Of a stretch of DNA of 64,000 nt, positions 16,477 to 24,827 are shown in pieces. The position numbers and the translations under genes were made by a program. The notes beneath the pieces were generated by a model that worked only from the letters and a program-made list of their open reading frames with translations, made no database searches and was not told the origin of the DNA. Position 1 is the stretch's first letter; each line of letters starts with the position of its first letter. Source of the stretch: Azotosporobacter soli (GTDB lineage Bacteria > Bacillota > Negativicutes > SG130); the NCBI RefSeq assembly GCF_030542965.1, contig NZ_JAUAOA010000017.1, positions 1 through 64,000 on the forward strand. Direction: 5' to 3'.

Positions 16477-17001
16477 TTAACGCTTAATGGCCTTGCGCAG
16501 TTTTGGCGCCAGCGCCATCGCAACGATGAAGCCGGCGGTCGACGTTAAGAGCGATGCCGGCATATTGCCAAGCGCGACAGTGAAACTGCCGATAACCTGC
16601 GTCCAAGCAGCCACATAACCGCCCAGCGTCCAGGCAGCAGCCAACAAACATCCAAACACCGCGCGCAGCAGCCATTTCTCATTGCTGCCGGAGCTTTCCG
16701 GCCACAATCCTTTGGCAACCGTGCCGACAATCAGGCCGGCGCCGCCTTTGATGACAAACGACCATACCGTATACGGCGAAAAACCCATCAACAGATCAAA
16801 GAACGCCGAACCGATCGCCGCTGCCAAACCGGCATATACGCCGCCGAAGAGAATCCCGCTCGTAAAGACGACAGCCGTACCCAAATGCACCATCGCTCCC
16901 GTGCCGAGCGGAATTTTTATCATCGTCCCTGCAATGCACAGCGCCGCCAAAATTCCTACATAAGTCATGTCACGCACCGTAAAACTGCGTTTATCCGTCA
17001 T
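16477..17001 (-). CDS. pdxU: ECF transporter S-component, probably for a B6 vitamer
   Basis: A 174-residue membrane protein with about five or six hydrophobic segments and the start pattern RDMTYVGILAALCIAGTMIK, typical of ECF vitamin-uptake S-components (the ThiW/PdxU/HmpT-like group). The pyridoxal kinase gene lies immediately upstream, five bases away, which points to pyridoxine/pyridoxal as the substrate. This is an inference from context; other vitamin specificities remain possible. The start is chosen at the ATG behind GAGGAGTGATTGCT. The energising EcfAAT module is not in the window. Confidence 0.75.
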   Translation of the reverse strand: MTDKRSFTVRDMTYVGILAALCIAGTMIKIPLGTGAMVHLGTAVVFTSGILFGGVYAGLAAAIGSAFFDLLMGFSPYTVWSFVIKGGAGLIVGTVAKGLWPESSGSNEKWLLRAVFGCLLAAAWTLGGYVAAWTQVIGSFTVALGNMPASLLTSTAGFIVAMALAPKLRKAIKR

Positions 17002-17006
17002 AGCAA

Positions 17007-17876
17007 TCACTCCTCATACCCTTTGCTTTTCTCTTCTCTATAGAGAAAAGGTAAAACTTTCTCCAATAAGACCCCTTCGCGTTGCGGCGTTCCGGCAGCG
17101 TAGGTAACGCCGACCGCCAGTGAAACAAAATCGGTTGCCCGCTGCATTGCCGTCGGCAAGTCATCGCCATTTAAAAGCGCGCCTGCCAAGACGCTGGCAA
17201 ACGCATCGCCGGTTCCCGGATAACGCACCGGAATCCGTTTGGCGCTCACCTGCCAATGTGTTGCCGTACTCTTGTCATAGCCCATATTCAATAAAACGTC
17301 TTCCGGCATCGCGATTCCCGTCATGACGACCTTTTCCGGGCCAAACTCCGCCAGCCGCAGCAGCCATTCCTGCATTCGCTGCGGTTCCTGCGTCGCTTCA
17401 TCGTACGTTTCGCCCAGCAAAAAGCAGGCTTCCGTATAATTCGGCGTAATGACGTCGGCCTTGCTGACCAGGATCTTCATCGCTTCCTGCATCGCAGGCG
17501 TATAAGTCGAATACAGCTTCCCCTCATCGCCCATCACCGGGTCAACCAGTACCAGCGGCCGGTTGGCGGAAAAAGCATCAATAAAGTTTTGTACAACGCC
17601 CATCTGCTGCTGCGATGCAACAAAACCGCTGTAAATGCAATCAAATAGAATGCCTTCTTTTTTCCAATGTTCATAAAACGACGGCATCTGTTCGGTAAAA
17701 TCACAGAATGCCATTTCTTTAAAACCGCCCAAATGGGAACTTAATACCGCCGTAGGCAACGGACAGACCTGAACCCCCATCGCGGAGAGCAGCGGCATGA
17801 TTACCGTCAACGAGCAGCGTCCGACGCAGGAGAGGTCATGTACAGCCGCCACCCGAGGTACTACAGTTTTCTTCAT
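17007..17876 (-). CDS. pdxK: Pyridoxal/pyridoxine kinase (PdxK/PdxY-like)
   Basis: A 289-residue ribokinase-fold kinase that phosphorylates B6 vitamers to make pyridoxal phosphate. Diagnostic elements are VAAVHDLSCVGRCSLTVIMPLLSAMGVQVCPLPTAVLSSH in the N-terminal part (shown in pieces: HDLSCVGRCSLT, PTAVLSSH), LVDPVMGDEGKLY, and the anion hole with catalytic Asp in YPGTGDAFASVLAG. Start at 17876 after AAGGGAGATTGACA. It is coupled to the downstream ECF S-component, giving an uptake-and-trap pair for vitamin B6. Confidence 0.9.
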   Translation of the reverse strand: MKKTVVPRVAAVHDLSCVGRCSLTVIMPLLSAMGVQVCPLPTAVLSSHLGGFKEMAFCDFTEQMPSFYEHWKKEGILFDCIYSGFVASQQQMGVVQNFIDAFSANRPLVLVDPVMGDEGKLYSTYTPAMQEAMKILVSKADVITPNYTEACFLLGETYDEATQEPQRMQEWLLRLAEFGPEKVVMTGIAMPEDVLLNMGYDKSTATHWQVSAKRIPVRYPGTGDAFASVLAGALLNGDDLPTAMQRATDFVSLAVGVTYAAGTPQREGVLLEKVLPFLYREEKSKGYEE

Positions 17877-17991
17877 TGTCAATCTCCCTTGAACGAGCCG
17901 ATTATCGCAAACTACCACTTTGAATGTACTCCTAATCCGGCCTGTCGTCAAGGGACAGTTTTTCTTTTTTATATCCGACCAGTTTGTTTAG

Positions 17992-18030
17992 AAAAAAATC
18001 CGCCGTGCAGCATTTGCTGTCCGGCGGATT
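17992..18030 (-). terminator. Terminator of the Pdu operon
   Basis: ATCCGCCG/CGGCGGAT stem (17998-18029) with an inner GCAG/CTGT extension, followed by seven T's on the minus strand. It lies 13 bases past the fucO stop. Confidence 0.88.
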
Positions 18031-18042
18031 TTTCTTTTTTGC

Positions 18043-19200
18043 TTAAAACGCGGTCTGGTAGATGCCTAAGATTTCTTCCACGCTTGTATCTCTTGGATTG
18101 CCCGGTGTACAGACATCGGCAAAAGCGGATTTTGCCAGTTGCGGCAAGTCTTCTTCTTTGACGCCAATTTCATGCAAGCGTTGCGGAATGCCGACTTGCT
18201 TCGATAACTTCACGACCGCCTCAACCGCTGCTTTGCGATAAGCAACCTGATCCATTTGGTCGACCCCGGTCACGCCCATCGCACGCGCGATTTCACGATA
18301 CTTATCGCCGCTGGCCGCTGCATTGTAATCCATGACATAAGGCAGCAGCAGAGCATTAGCCACGCCATGCGGCGTGTCGTAAAACGCGCCCAGCGGATGC
18401 GCCATCGAATGCACGATGCCGAGTCCTACATTAGAAAAGCCCATGCCGGCGATGTATTGTCCGAGCGCCATACCTTGACGTCCTTCAATGCCAGCCGGTT
18501 CAGCAACCGCCTGCGGCAGATAACGAGCAATCAAGGCAATGGATTTCAGGTGGAACATATCGGTCATTTCCCAGGCGCCTTTGGTGATATAGCCTTCAAT
18601 GGCATGCGTCAGCGCATCCATACCTGTCGCGGCAGTAAGGCCTTTGGGCATGCTGGTCATCAGTTCGGGGTCGACCACCGCCATGATCGGAATATCATGC
18701 GGATCGACGCAGACCATCTTCTTTACCGCTTCTTCGTCGGTGATCACATAGTTGATCGTCACTTCAGCAGCGGTACCTGCCGTAGTCGGCACCGCAATAA
18801 TCGGCACGCTTTTCGCTTTAGTGTCGGCAACGCCTTCCAGCGACTTCACATCGCTAAATTCCGGATTATTGATGATGATACCGACGGCTTTGGCTGTATC
18901 GATCGAAGAACCGCCGCCGATCGCCACAATAAAATCCGCTTTGGCATCACGATATGCCATCACGCCATTTTGTACATTGGCAATCGTCGGATTTTGCTTG
19001 ACGCTGTCATAAATTTCAAAAGGAATCTTGCCATTAACCAACATATCGGATACTTTTTTCACGACGCCGCACTTCACTAAATCTTTATCGGAGACAATAA
19101 GCGCTTTTTTGAAGCCGCGTTTATTTACCTCCTCTGGAATCACGCTGATTGCTCCTGGTCCGAAATACGAGGTTTCATTCAATACGATCCGATTAGCCAT
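18043..19200 (-). CDS. fucO: FucO-like iron-dependent lactaldehyde/1,2-propanediol (or propanol) dehydrogenase
   Basis: A 385-residue group III (iron) alcohol dehydrogenase. It is strikingly like E. coli FucO over its whole length: ANRIVLNET, NNPEFSDVKSLEG, TTAGTAAEVTINYVITDEE, VCVDPHDIP, MALGQYIAGMGFSNVGLG and HSMAHPLGAFYDTPHGVANA. The metal ligands (Asp near 194, His near 198, 261 and 275) are in place. In a Pdu operon this position is normally taken by PduQ, which recycles NADH by reducing propionaldehyde to propanol. This protein may do that, or interconvert lactaldehyde and 1,2-propanediol as FucO does. It is the last gene, 132 bases after pduT. Confidence 0.88.
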   Translation of the reverse strand: MANRIVLNETSYFGPGAISVIPEEVNKRGFKKALIVSDKDLVKCGVVKKVSDMLVNGKIPFEIYDSVKQNPTIANVQNGVMAYRDAKADFIVAIGGGSSIDTAKAVGIIINNPEFSDVKSLEGVADTKAKSVPIIAVPTTAGTAAEVTINYVITDEEAVKKMVCVDPHDIPIMAVVDPELMTSMPKGLTAATGMDALTHAIEGYITKGAWEMTDMFHLKSIALIARYLPQAVAEPAGIEGRQGMALGQYIAGMGFSNVGLGIVHSMAHPLGAFYDTPHGVANALLLPYVMDYNAAASGDKYREIARAMGVTGVDQMDQVAYRKAAVEAVVKLSKQVGIPQRLHEIGVKEEDLPQLAKSAFADVCTPGNPRDTSVEEILGIYQTAF

Positions 19201-19227
19201 GAAAAAACCCTCCCCAGTTTATTTTTT

Positions 19228-19315
19228 TAGAGCAAAGGCACGAAGAAATGGCGAAGGACACGAAGAATTTCACATTAACTCTTCTTCCATTCTTTTTTCT
19301 TCGTGCCTTCGTGTT
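19228..19315. repeat. Inverted repeat in the pduT-fucO gap
   Basis: AAGGCACGAAGAA (about 19237-19249) is the inverse of TTCTTCGTGCCTT near 19299-19311, giving a stem of about 13 bp around a 50-base loop. It contains a dispersed-looking CACGAAG-type string. It could act as an mRNA processing or partial termination site that sets FucO levels apart from the rest of the operon. Confidence 0.5.
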
Positions 19316-19332
19316 AAGCGTCAATCCTTGTT

Positions 19333-19884
19333 TTAAAAGAGCGCGCTATGCAGATCCTTATGCGGCGAAGCCAGTACCAGCGTATCGATCAAGAAACCGC
19401 CAGCTTCAATCGCCTGCCCGCCGGCACGCACCGCCGAGTTCACCGCACCGACGTCCCCTGTCAGCGTTACGACTGCCTTGCCGCCCATGCCGCGCGCCAG
19501 ACGAACGTCGAGCAGTTCTACCGCCGCCGCCTTGGCCGCCACATCGGCGGCAATGATCGCCGACGCAACCGAATACGTTTCAATGACGCCAAGCGCATGA
19601 ATGGCCTTCACTTCACTGCAACCGCTCAATGCGGCGAACACGCTGTCATGCATATTCGGCAGGACAAATTCATCAACGATATTCTCGTCTTTGGCAGCCG
19701 CTTTGCCGCTGCGTACCGAACTTTGCACCGCGCCGACATCGCCAGCCACCATCACCACATATTTGCCGGGGCAAAGAGGCTGCGACATGACAATCTCCAC
19801 ATTGGCCGCCTTCAACATCGCGTCGGCCGCCAAAATTCCCCGGGTAATGTTTTTCAGTTCCAATAATCCGATGGCACGTTTCAT
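19333..19884 (-). CDS. pduT: Microcompartment shell protein PduT (tandem BMC, 4Fe-4S)
   Basis: A 183-residue shell protein with two BMC domains (about 3-90 and 95-180). It forms trimers with a central 4Fe-4S cluster thought to carry electrons across the shell. The cluster ligand Cys38 is present (SQPLCPGKYVVMVAGDVGAV). The second domain contains [27 protein letters not shown]. It follows pduS, its likely redox partner, by 18 bases. Confidence 0.93.
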   Translation of the reverse strand: MKRAIGLLELKNITRGILAADAMLKAANVEIVMSQPLCPGKYVVMVAGDVGAVQSSVRSGKAAAKDENIVDEFVLPNMHDSVFAALSGCSEVKAIHALGVIETYSVASAIIAADVAAKAAAVELLDVRLARGMGGKAVVTLTGDVGAVNSAVRAGGQAIEAGGFLIDTLVLASPHKDLHSALF

Positions 19885-19902
19885 CTTCTTACCCCCGCTT
19901 TG

Positions 19903-21255
19903 TTACAACGCTTGGATCGTAATCCCATCCGTAACGGACACTACCTTTCCGGCAATGCTGGCGTGCATGTTAACGCCCATCTTGCCGTCACCCGGAATCG
20001 CCGCCACCAAGTCGCCTTTAGCGACAACTGCCCCAACCTCCACTACCGCCTGCGCCGGAGCGCCGATGTGCTGGCGCAGTAGAATCTTGACGAATTTTGC
20101 GCCGGATTCGACGTCGCTAAGCGGCGCTTTGTCTTCATATGCTGACAAGCCAATTCTGGCCAGCAAACGTTTTGTCGGAATCTGGCGATAGTTCCGATTG
20201 GCGCGCACCTGCGCCGGAGCGTCGTGGAACGGATTTTTTATGCCGTTTTTCGCCAATTCCTTTTTCACTTCGGCGTTGACCCGTCGCGGCGACAAGCCCA
20301 TCGGACAGCCAAAGCTGTCGCACGCGCCGCATTCGGAACAAAGGAAGGCCGTGTTTAAAACGGCAGAGTCATTGACATTGCCGTGACCAATCGCCTGCAT
20401 GATGCGATGCGGCTGCAGACGATGTCCGAGCAAATTGCGCGGACATACGTCCGTACATTCCACACAGTTGCAGCAGACTGCTTTCGCCCGGTTGGCGAGT
20501 TGCTGCCAGGGCGCTTGTTTCTGACGGATCAGGGAGTGATCAGACGGCAGCACCAACAGTCCGCTCGTCGTCTTCGTGATCACCGCGTCCGCCGCGATGA
20601 TTTTCCCCATCATCGGGCCGCCGTCAATCACTTCGTAGGCTGCACAGGCCGCGCCGCCAGCCAGTTCAAGAGCCTGCGCGACCGGCATGCCGACCGGCAA
20701 TTTGAGCGTAACCGGCTTTTTAACCGCGCCGCAAATCGTCAGATACTTATCCGTAACCGGTTTTCCCTCCAACGCTTGCGCAACATTGATCAGCGTTTCA
20801 ACGTTGGCGACAACGACGCCGACCTGCAGCGGAATCCCGCCTTCCGGCACGATGCGTCCGGTTACTTCATAGACGAGAACCTGTTCATCCCCTGCCGGAT
20901 AAATATCCGGCAAGAAGAACAGTTCGATTTTCTGATCCTTTTCTTCAACTAACGCCTGACTAAGTTTTTCCACCGCCTGCGCATATTTCTGCTTCAAGCC
21001 GATGTAGCCCTTGCGCGCTCCTGTCGCCAACATTACCGATTTTAAGCCCAGCAAGAGACGCTGACTTTCCGCCGCCATCAAATGTTGGTTGGCCCGTAAG
21101 AGAGGCTCGCATTCTGCTCCATTGACGATGACGGTGTCGACGCTGGCATCAATTTTGACATGGGTGGGAAATCCGGCTCCGCCGGCTCCGACGACGCCGG
21201 CCGCTTTGACGGCTGCGACAATTTGCCCCCGCATTTCTTCACTCACGATCTTCAT
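19903..21255 (-). CDS. pduS: Cobalamin reductase PduS (RnfC-like flavin/Fe-S protein)
   Basis: A 450-residue luminal flavoprotein that reduces cob(III)alamin so that PduO can adenosylate it. It contains the RnfC-like GVVGAGGAGFPTHVK glycine-rich start, an NGAECEPLL flavin-binding motif, and two 4Fe-4S sites: CCNCVECTDVCPRN and CSECGACDSFGCP. The C-terminus has a barrel-sandwich segment (VVEVGAVVAKGDLVAAI). It starts at the ATG 21255, ten bases after pduP. Confidence 0.92.
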   Translation of the reverse strand: MKIVSEEMRGQIVAAVKAAGVVGAGGAGFPTHVKIDASVDTVIVNGAECEPLLRANQHLMAAESQRLLLGLKSVMLATGARKGYIGLKQKYAQAVEKLSQALVEEKDQKIELFFLPDIYPAGDEQVLVYEVTGRIVPEGGIPLQVGVVVANVETLINVAQALEGKPVTDKYLTICGAVKKPVTLKLPVGMPVAQALELAGGAACAAYEVIDGGPMMGKIIAADAVITKTTSGLLVLPSDHSLIRQKQAPWQQLANRAKAVCCNCVECTDVCPRNLLGHRLQPHRIMQAIGHGNVNDSAVLNTAFLCSECGACDSFGCPMGLSPRRVNAEVKKELAKNGIKNPFHDAPAQVRANRNYRQIPTKRLLARIGLSAYEDKAPLSDVESGAKFVKILLRQHIGAPAQAVVEVGAVVAKGDLVAAIPGDGKMGVNMHASIAGKVVSVTDGITIQAL

Positions 21256-21264
21256 CTCCCATTC

Positions 21265-22707
21265 CTAGACAATTGAGAACGCGTCAACCAACACGCAGCG
21301 CCGCTGGCGCGTGAATGTGCGGGCACAGGTCAGCCCCTCGCCGGTAGGTCCGGCGATCGTGAAAGTAGGAAAACCTTCGCCGCCTACGCCGATCCCGGCA
21401 TAAGACGGTGCGTTCTTAACGAAGATCGTCGTTTCGATCGCTTTTGCCAAACGCGTCATGTTGTCGACATTCTTCGAATGAATCATCGCCGTATGACGGT
21501 TGCCGTGTTCCACTTTTACCGCCAGCTCGATCGCAGCGTCAATATCCTTGACCTGTACGATCGGCAATACCGGCATCATCAGTTCTTCCAATACAAACGG
21601 ATGATCCGCTTCGGTTTCGCAAAGCACGACCTTTACGCTATCCGGCACGTCTACACCGATTTTTGACAGGATATATTTTGCATCTTTGCCCACATAATCC
21701 TTATTGACGCCGTACACGGTGCGAACGCGTTCGGTGCACCCCTCGGCAATCTTTTCTTCCCGCGTCGTCAACACAACCTGCATCAGTTGCTCAACTTGCG
21801 CGGCCGAAACCAAGTAAGCGCCATGACGCTGCATATGACCGATCAGCTGATCGGCGATCGAACCGATCGCAATGACTTCTTTCTCGGCAATACAAGGCAG
21901 ATTGTTGTCAAACGAACAGCCTGCAACAATATCACGCGCCGCTTTGGCGATATCCGCCGTTTCGTCGACGACGACCGGCGGATTTCCCGCTCCAGCGCCA
22001 ATCGCTTTTTTCCCCGATGACATCACTGCTTTGACGACGCCCGGTCCGCCGGTCGCCACCAGCATATTGATGCCGGGATGTTTCATCATCGCATTGGCCG
22101 CCTGAATCGAAGGATCGGCTACCGTCGTCATCAGATTGGCCGGTCCGCCCGCTTTGACGATCGCACGGTTCAAGAGCTGAATCGTCCAGATCGAAATATT
22201 CTTAGCCGTCGGATGCGGGCTAAAAAATACGCTGTTGCCGGCTGCGATCATACCAATGCCATTGCAAATGATCGTCTCAGTCGGATTGGTTGTCGGCGCG
22301 ATCGCGCCGATGACGCCGTACGGCCCCATCTCAACAACGGTCAACCCATTATCGCCGCTCCAGCAGCTGCTGGTCAGATTTTCCGTGCCTGGCGTCCTTT
22401 GCGCCACCAGATGATTTTTGATGATTTTATCTGAGACCCGACCCATGCCGGATTCTTTGACGGCCTGTTCAGCCATATATTCGGCGTTCGCGTTAGAAGC
22501 GTCACGAATTGCCTGAACCAATACTTCACGCTGGCTTTTGCTCAGCTGTCTCAGTTGCTGATAGGCAACACGTGCAGCCGCCACCGCTTGGTCAACCGTT
22601 TCAAACACCCCGTCGGCGCCGTCGCTGGAAACAGGCTGCTCGCCGGTTTTCATCTGCGCCACAACCTGAGCCGTTATTTTTGCAATCAAATCCTTATCCA
22701 TATTCAT
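21265..22707 (-). CDS. pduP: CoA-acylating propionaldehyde dehydrogenase PduP
   Basis: A 480-residue aldehyde dehydrogenase that turns propionaldehyde plus CoA into propionyl-CoA with NAD reduction inside the compartment. The N-terminal ~18 residues (NMDKDLIAKITAQVVAQM) form the amphipathic encapsulation peptide known for PduP. The catalytic cysteine lies in CSFDNNLPCIAEKE, and the NAD-binding VATGGPGVVKA motif is present. I start at 22707, the ATG preceded by GAAGGGGGAACTGGA, rather than the longer frame. Confidence 0.94.
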   Translation of the reverse strand: MNMDKDLIAKITAQVVAQMKTGEQPVSSDGADGVFETVDQAVAAARVAYQQLRQLSKSQREVLVQAIRDASNANAEYMAEQAVKESGMGRVSDKIIKNHLVAQRTPGTENLTSSCWSGDNGLTVVEMGPYGVIGAIAPTTNPTETIICNGIGMIAAGNSVFFSPHPTAKNISIWTIQLLNRAIVKAGGPANLMTTVADPSIQAANAMMKHPGINMLVATGGPGVVKAVMSSGKKAIGAGAGNPPVVVDETADIAKAARDIVAGCSFDNNLPCIAEKEVIAIGSIADQLIGHMQRHGAYLVSAAQVEQLMQVVLTTREEKIAEGCTERVRTVYGVNKDYVGKDAKYILSKIGVDVPDSVKVVLCETEADHPFVLEELMMPVLPIVQVKDIDAAIELAVKVEHGNRHTAMIHSKNVDNMTRLAKAIETTIFVKNAPSYAGIGVGGEGFPTFTIAGPTGEGLTCARTFTRQRRCVLVDAFSIV

Positions 22708-22725
22708 TCCAGTTCCCCCTTCCAA

Positions 22726-23712
22726 TCACAACGCTGCCAACGCGGCTTTCGCCACCAGCATATCTTCCTGTACCGAGCCGCCGCTTACGCCGATTGCGCC
22801 GATGACAACGCCCCGTTCAACAATCGGAAAGCCGCCGCCAAAGACAATGAAGCGTCCGTTAGCAGCCGTATTCAGTCCAAACAGTTCACGTCCGGGCGTT
22901 ACGACGGCCGCAGCCTGATCCGTCGGCAGTTTGAGTGCGACAGCGGTATACGCCTTGTCAAGCGCCAAGGAAATACTCGCCAGCAGCGCACCGTCCATCC
23001 TCTGCTGCGCTACCAAATTTCCGCCGTCATCGACAACGGCAATGACCATCGGCACACCGATTTCAAGCGCTTTATATTCCGCAGCTGCAAGCAGCTTTTT
23101 TGCCCTATCCAGCACCGTCATCCCATCCTTACCACCTGCATTTTGCCCTGTCGCTTGCAGCGCCGTCATGATCTTCCCCGTCGCCGCGGCAACAATCTCG
23201 TCCTGCTCGACGCAGCGCGCCAGCACAAACAACAAGTCTGACAAGCGATTTAAATATAATGACACCGCAGCGGGAATTTCAGCCGTCCGTTTCAAGCGTA
23301 CGACGCACCGTTCCGCCCGCCTGACCATGGTTCGCGCCAAATCAAGGGCGGCACTGGCCGGACAGCCGCCGGGCGTGACAAAATATCTTTGTGGAATCCG
23401 TTTTTCTTCCAGCGCATCAATCTGACGTTCCAAACGCGCAACGTGTCCGTCGCCAATGCGCAGCGCCACCACATCCGAATTCAAATCGGTCGCCAGATCG
23501 CCGTTCAGTTGGATTAACTCTTCCTGCAGCGACTGGATAATCGGCTCCGCCCACTGCTGCTTTAAAAGCGATTTGGCCAATCCCATCGCGGTATTGGCTT
23601 CATCGACCGTACCGTAGGCTTCTACCCTCACATCGTCTTTCGCGATGCGTTGCCTGCTCAACAGACTGGTTTGTCCATCGTCACCTGTTTTCGTATACAC
23701 TTTCATCTGCAT
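22726..23712 (-). CDS. pduO: ATP:cob(I)alamin adenosyltransferase PduO (two-domain)
   Basis: A 328-residue protein that makes the adenosylcobalamin cofactor used by PduCDE. Residues 1-185 are a PduO-type adenosyltransferase (KVYTKTGDDGQTSLLS, RVEAYGTVDEANTAMGLA, YFVTPGGCPASAALDLART, YLNRLSDLLFVLAR). A C-terminal HbpS/DUF336 domain (LDRAKKLLAAAEYKALEIGVPM...GAIGVSGG) follows, the full Salmonella-type architecture. The start codon overlaps the pduN stop (TAATG), showing translational coupling. Confidence 0.95.
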   Translation of the reverse strand: MQMKVYTKTGDDGQTSLLSRQRIAKDDVRVEAYGTVDEANTAMGLAKSLLKQQWAEPIIQSLQEELIQLNGDLATDLNSDVVALRIGDGHVARLERQIDALEEKRIPQRYFVTPGGCPASAALDLARTMVRRAERCVVRLKRTAEIPAAVSLYLNRLSDLLFVLARCVEQDEIVAAATGKIMTALQATGQNAGGKDGMTVLDRAKKLLAAAEYKALEIGVPMVIAVVDDGGNLVAQQRMDGALLASISLALDKAYTAVALKLPTDQAAAVVTPGRELFGLNTAANGRFIVFGGGFPIVERGVVIGAIGVSGGSVQEDMLVAKAALAAL

Positions 23713-23996
23713 TACCCCTCGAGCAAAGCGTTATTCACTTCGATGCTGTCAATGATGCCGATAATGGCCGCATCGACAGCAGACTGCGCTCGTCCCGTAA
23801 CACACCGGGCGGAGCTTCCCGCAACGACCAGCACCTGCTCGCCGGTTCCTGCGCCGATCATATCGACGGCTACCACCAGCTCGGTTTTTCCGCCTTGGCC
23901 GAAACGCATCGGCTGCACCAATAGCAGTTTGCTGCCGGTCAGACTTTCATCCTTCGGCGTGGCAACGACCGTTCCTACTACTGTTCCTGCCCACAT
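23712..23996 (-). CDS. pduN: Microcompartment vertex protein PduN (EutN/CcmL family)
   Basis: A 94-residue BMC-P pentamer that caps the twelve vertices of the shell. WAGTVVGTVVATPKDESLTGSKLL and DMIGAGTGEQVLVVAGSSAR are the family signatures. The true start is the ATG at 23996; a longer frame upstream is not similar to the family. A second pduN-type gene is at 41093. Confidence 0.94.
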   Translation of the reverse strand: MWAGTVVGTVVATPKDESLTGSKLLLVQPMRFGQGGKTELVVAVDMIGAGTGEQVLVVAGSSARCVTGRAQSAVDAAIIGIIDSIEVNNALLEG

Positions 23997-24031
23997 TTTT
24001 ATCGCTCCTATCCCGTTGCGTTCTTCGTAGT

Positions 24032-24826
24032 TTAGCCGATTAATTCCACGCCCTGCTGGCGTGCGATATCGCGCGCCAACGGCGTGACCAATGCGCCCGG
24101 CGCAAGCCGGAGCTGCCGTTGTCCTGTCGCCGCAACACCCTGAATCATCGCAGCGTCGACGACAACTTTCTTGCCGCTCATTGTTTTTGTCGTATTTTCT
24201 TCGTTCGAGCTGCCTGCTGCAAGTCCAATGCGCTGAAAGCACTGCGCCGCCAACTCTTCCACTTTGACCAGCGTCATACCAAATTCGTCCAGTCGCTTTA
24301 AGTTCATGCGCAATGCCTGTTGCAAGGCAGGCGCTCCTTTTCCCATTTGCGCCTTAATTCGCCAGCCATCCTTAGGATCGGCGGCGTTAGCAGCCGCTAC
24401 CACCGCTTTCCCCATCAGCAGCGCTTGCATAATCAAGGTCGGCGCCAGTCCATCGGCGATGGTCTGTGCCAGTTTTGCCGCCGTATTTTGCGTCAATACC
24501 GGTACGATAAGAAGCGCCGCTTCGCGCAGTTCCTTGCCGGGAAATGGCATATCTGCGGTAATCACGCGCACCTGACTGCCGAGGGCTTTTTGCACGCGCT
24601 CTTTGCCGACAACGCGTTCCGCCGCCTGCGACAGAACCACGCTGATTTCCATCCCCGCCGTCTGCAGCGCTTGCAATTGTTCAAGGCCTGTATCCAGTCC
24701 GATTGTACCTCCGGTAATGAGAGCCAATACCTTGGCAGCTGGCTTTAATCCAACTTCCGGTTCAGCTTGCGCCAGGCGTTTCATCACTTCCGCAGTGATT
24801 CTCGCGATCAGCTCTTCCTGTCCCAC
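24032..24826 (-). CDS. Microcompartment-associated flavoprotein in the pduM position
   Basis: About 264 residues starting at the GTG 24826 (GAGGAGGGATAGC-GTG). The N-terminus GQEELIARITAEVMKRLAQ is an amphipathic helix like known encapsulation peptides. The middle is a flavoprotein fold (PF02441-like): KVLALITGGTIGLDTGLEQLQ, LLIVPVLTQNTAAKLAQTIADGLAPTLIMQALLMGKAV. The C-terminus AP(G)ALVTPLARDIARQQGVEL is the short motif shared by PduM and EutQ-type microcompartment proteins. Its place between pduL and pduN is that of pduM. Flavoproteins occur in several BMC loci but their reaction is not known. Confidence 0.75.
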   Translation of the reverse strand: MGQEELIARITAEVMKRLAQAEPEVGLKPAAKVLALITGGTIGLDTGLEQLQALQTAGMEISVVLSQAAERVVGKERVQKALGSQVRVITADMPFPGKELREAALLIVPVLTQNTAAKLAQTIADGLAPTLIMQALLMGKAVVAAANAADPKDGWRIKAQMGKGAPALQQALRMNLKRLDEFGMTLVKVEELAAQCFQRIGLAAGSSNEENTTKTMSGKKVVVDAAMIQGVAATGQRQLRLAPGALVTPLARDIARQQGVELIG

Positions 24827-24827
24827 G

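Noticed and set aside
18043-19200. Annotation as PduQ
   Set aside because: Position fits PduQ, but the sequence is much closer to FucO; I therefore named it FucO-like and left propanol dehydrogenase as an alternative.
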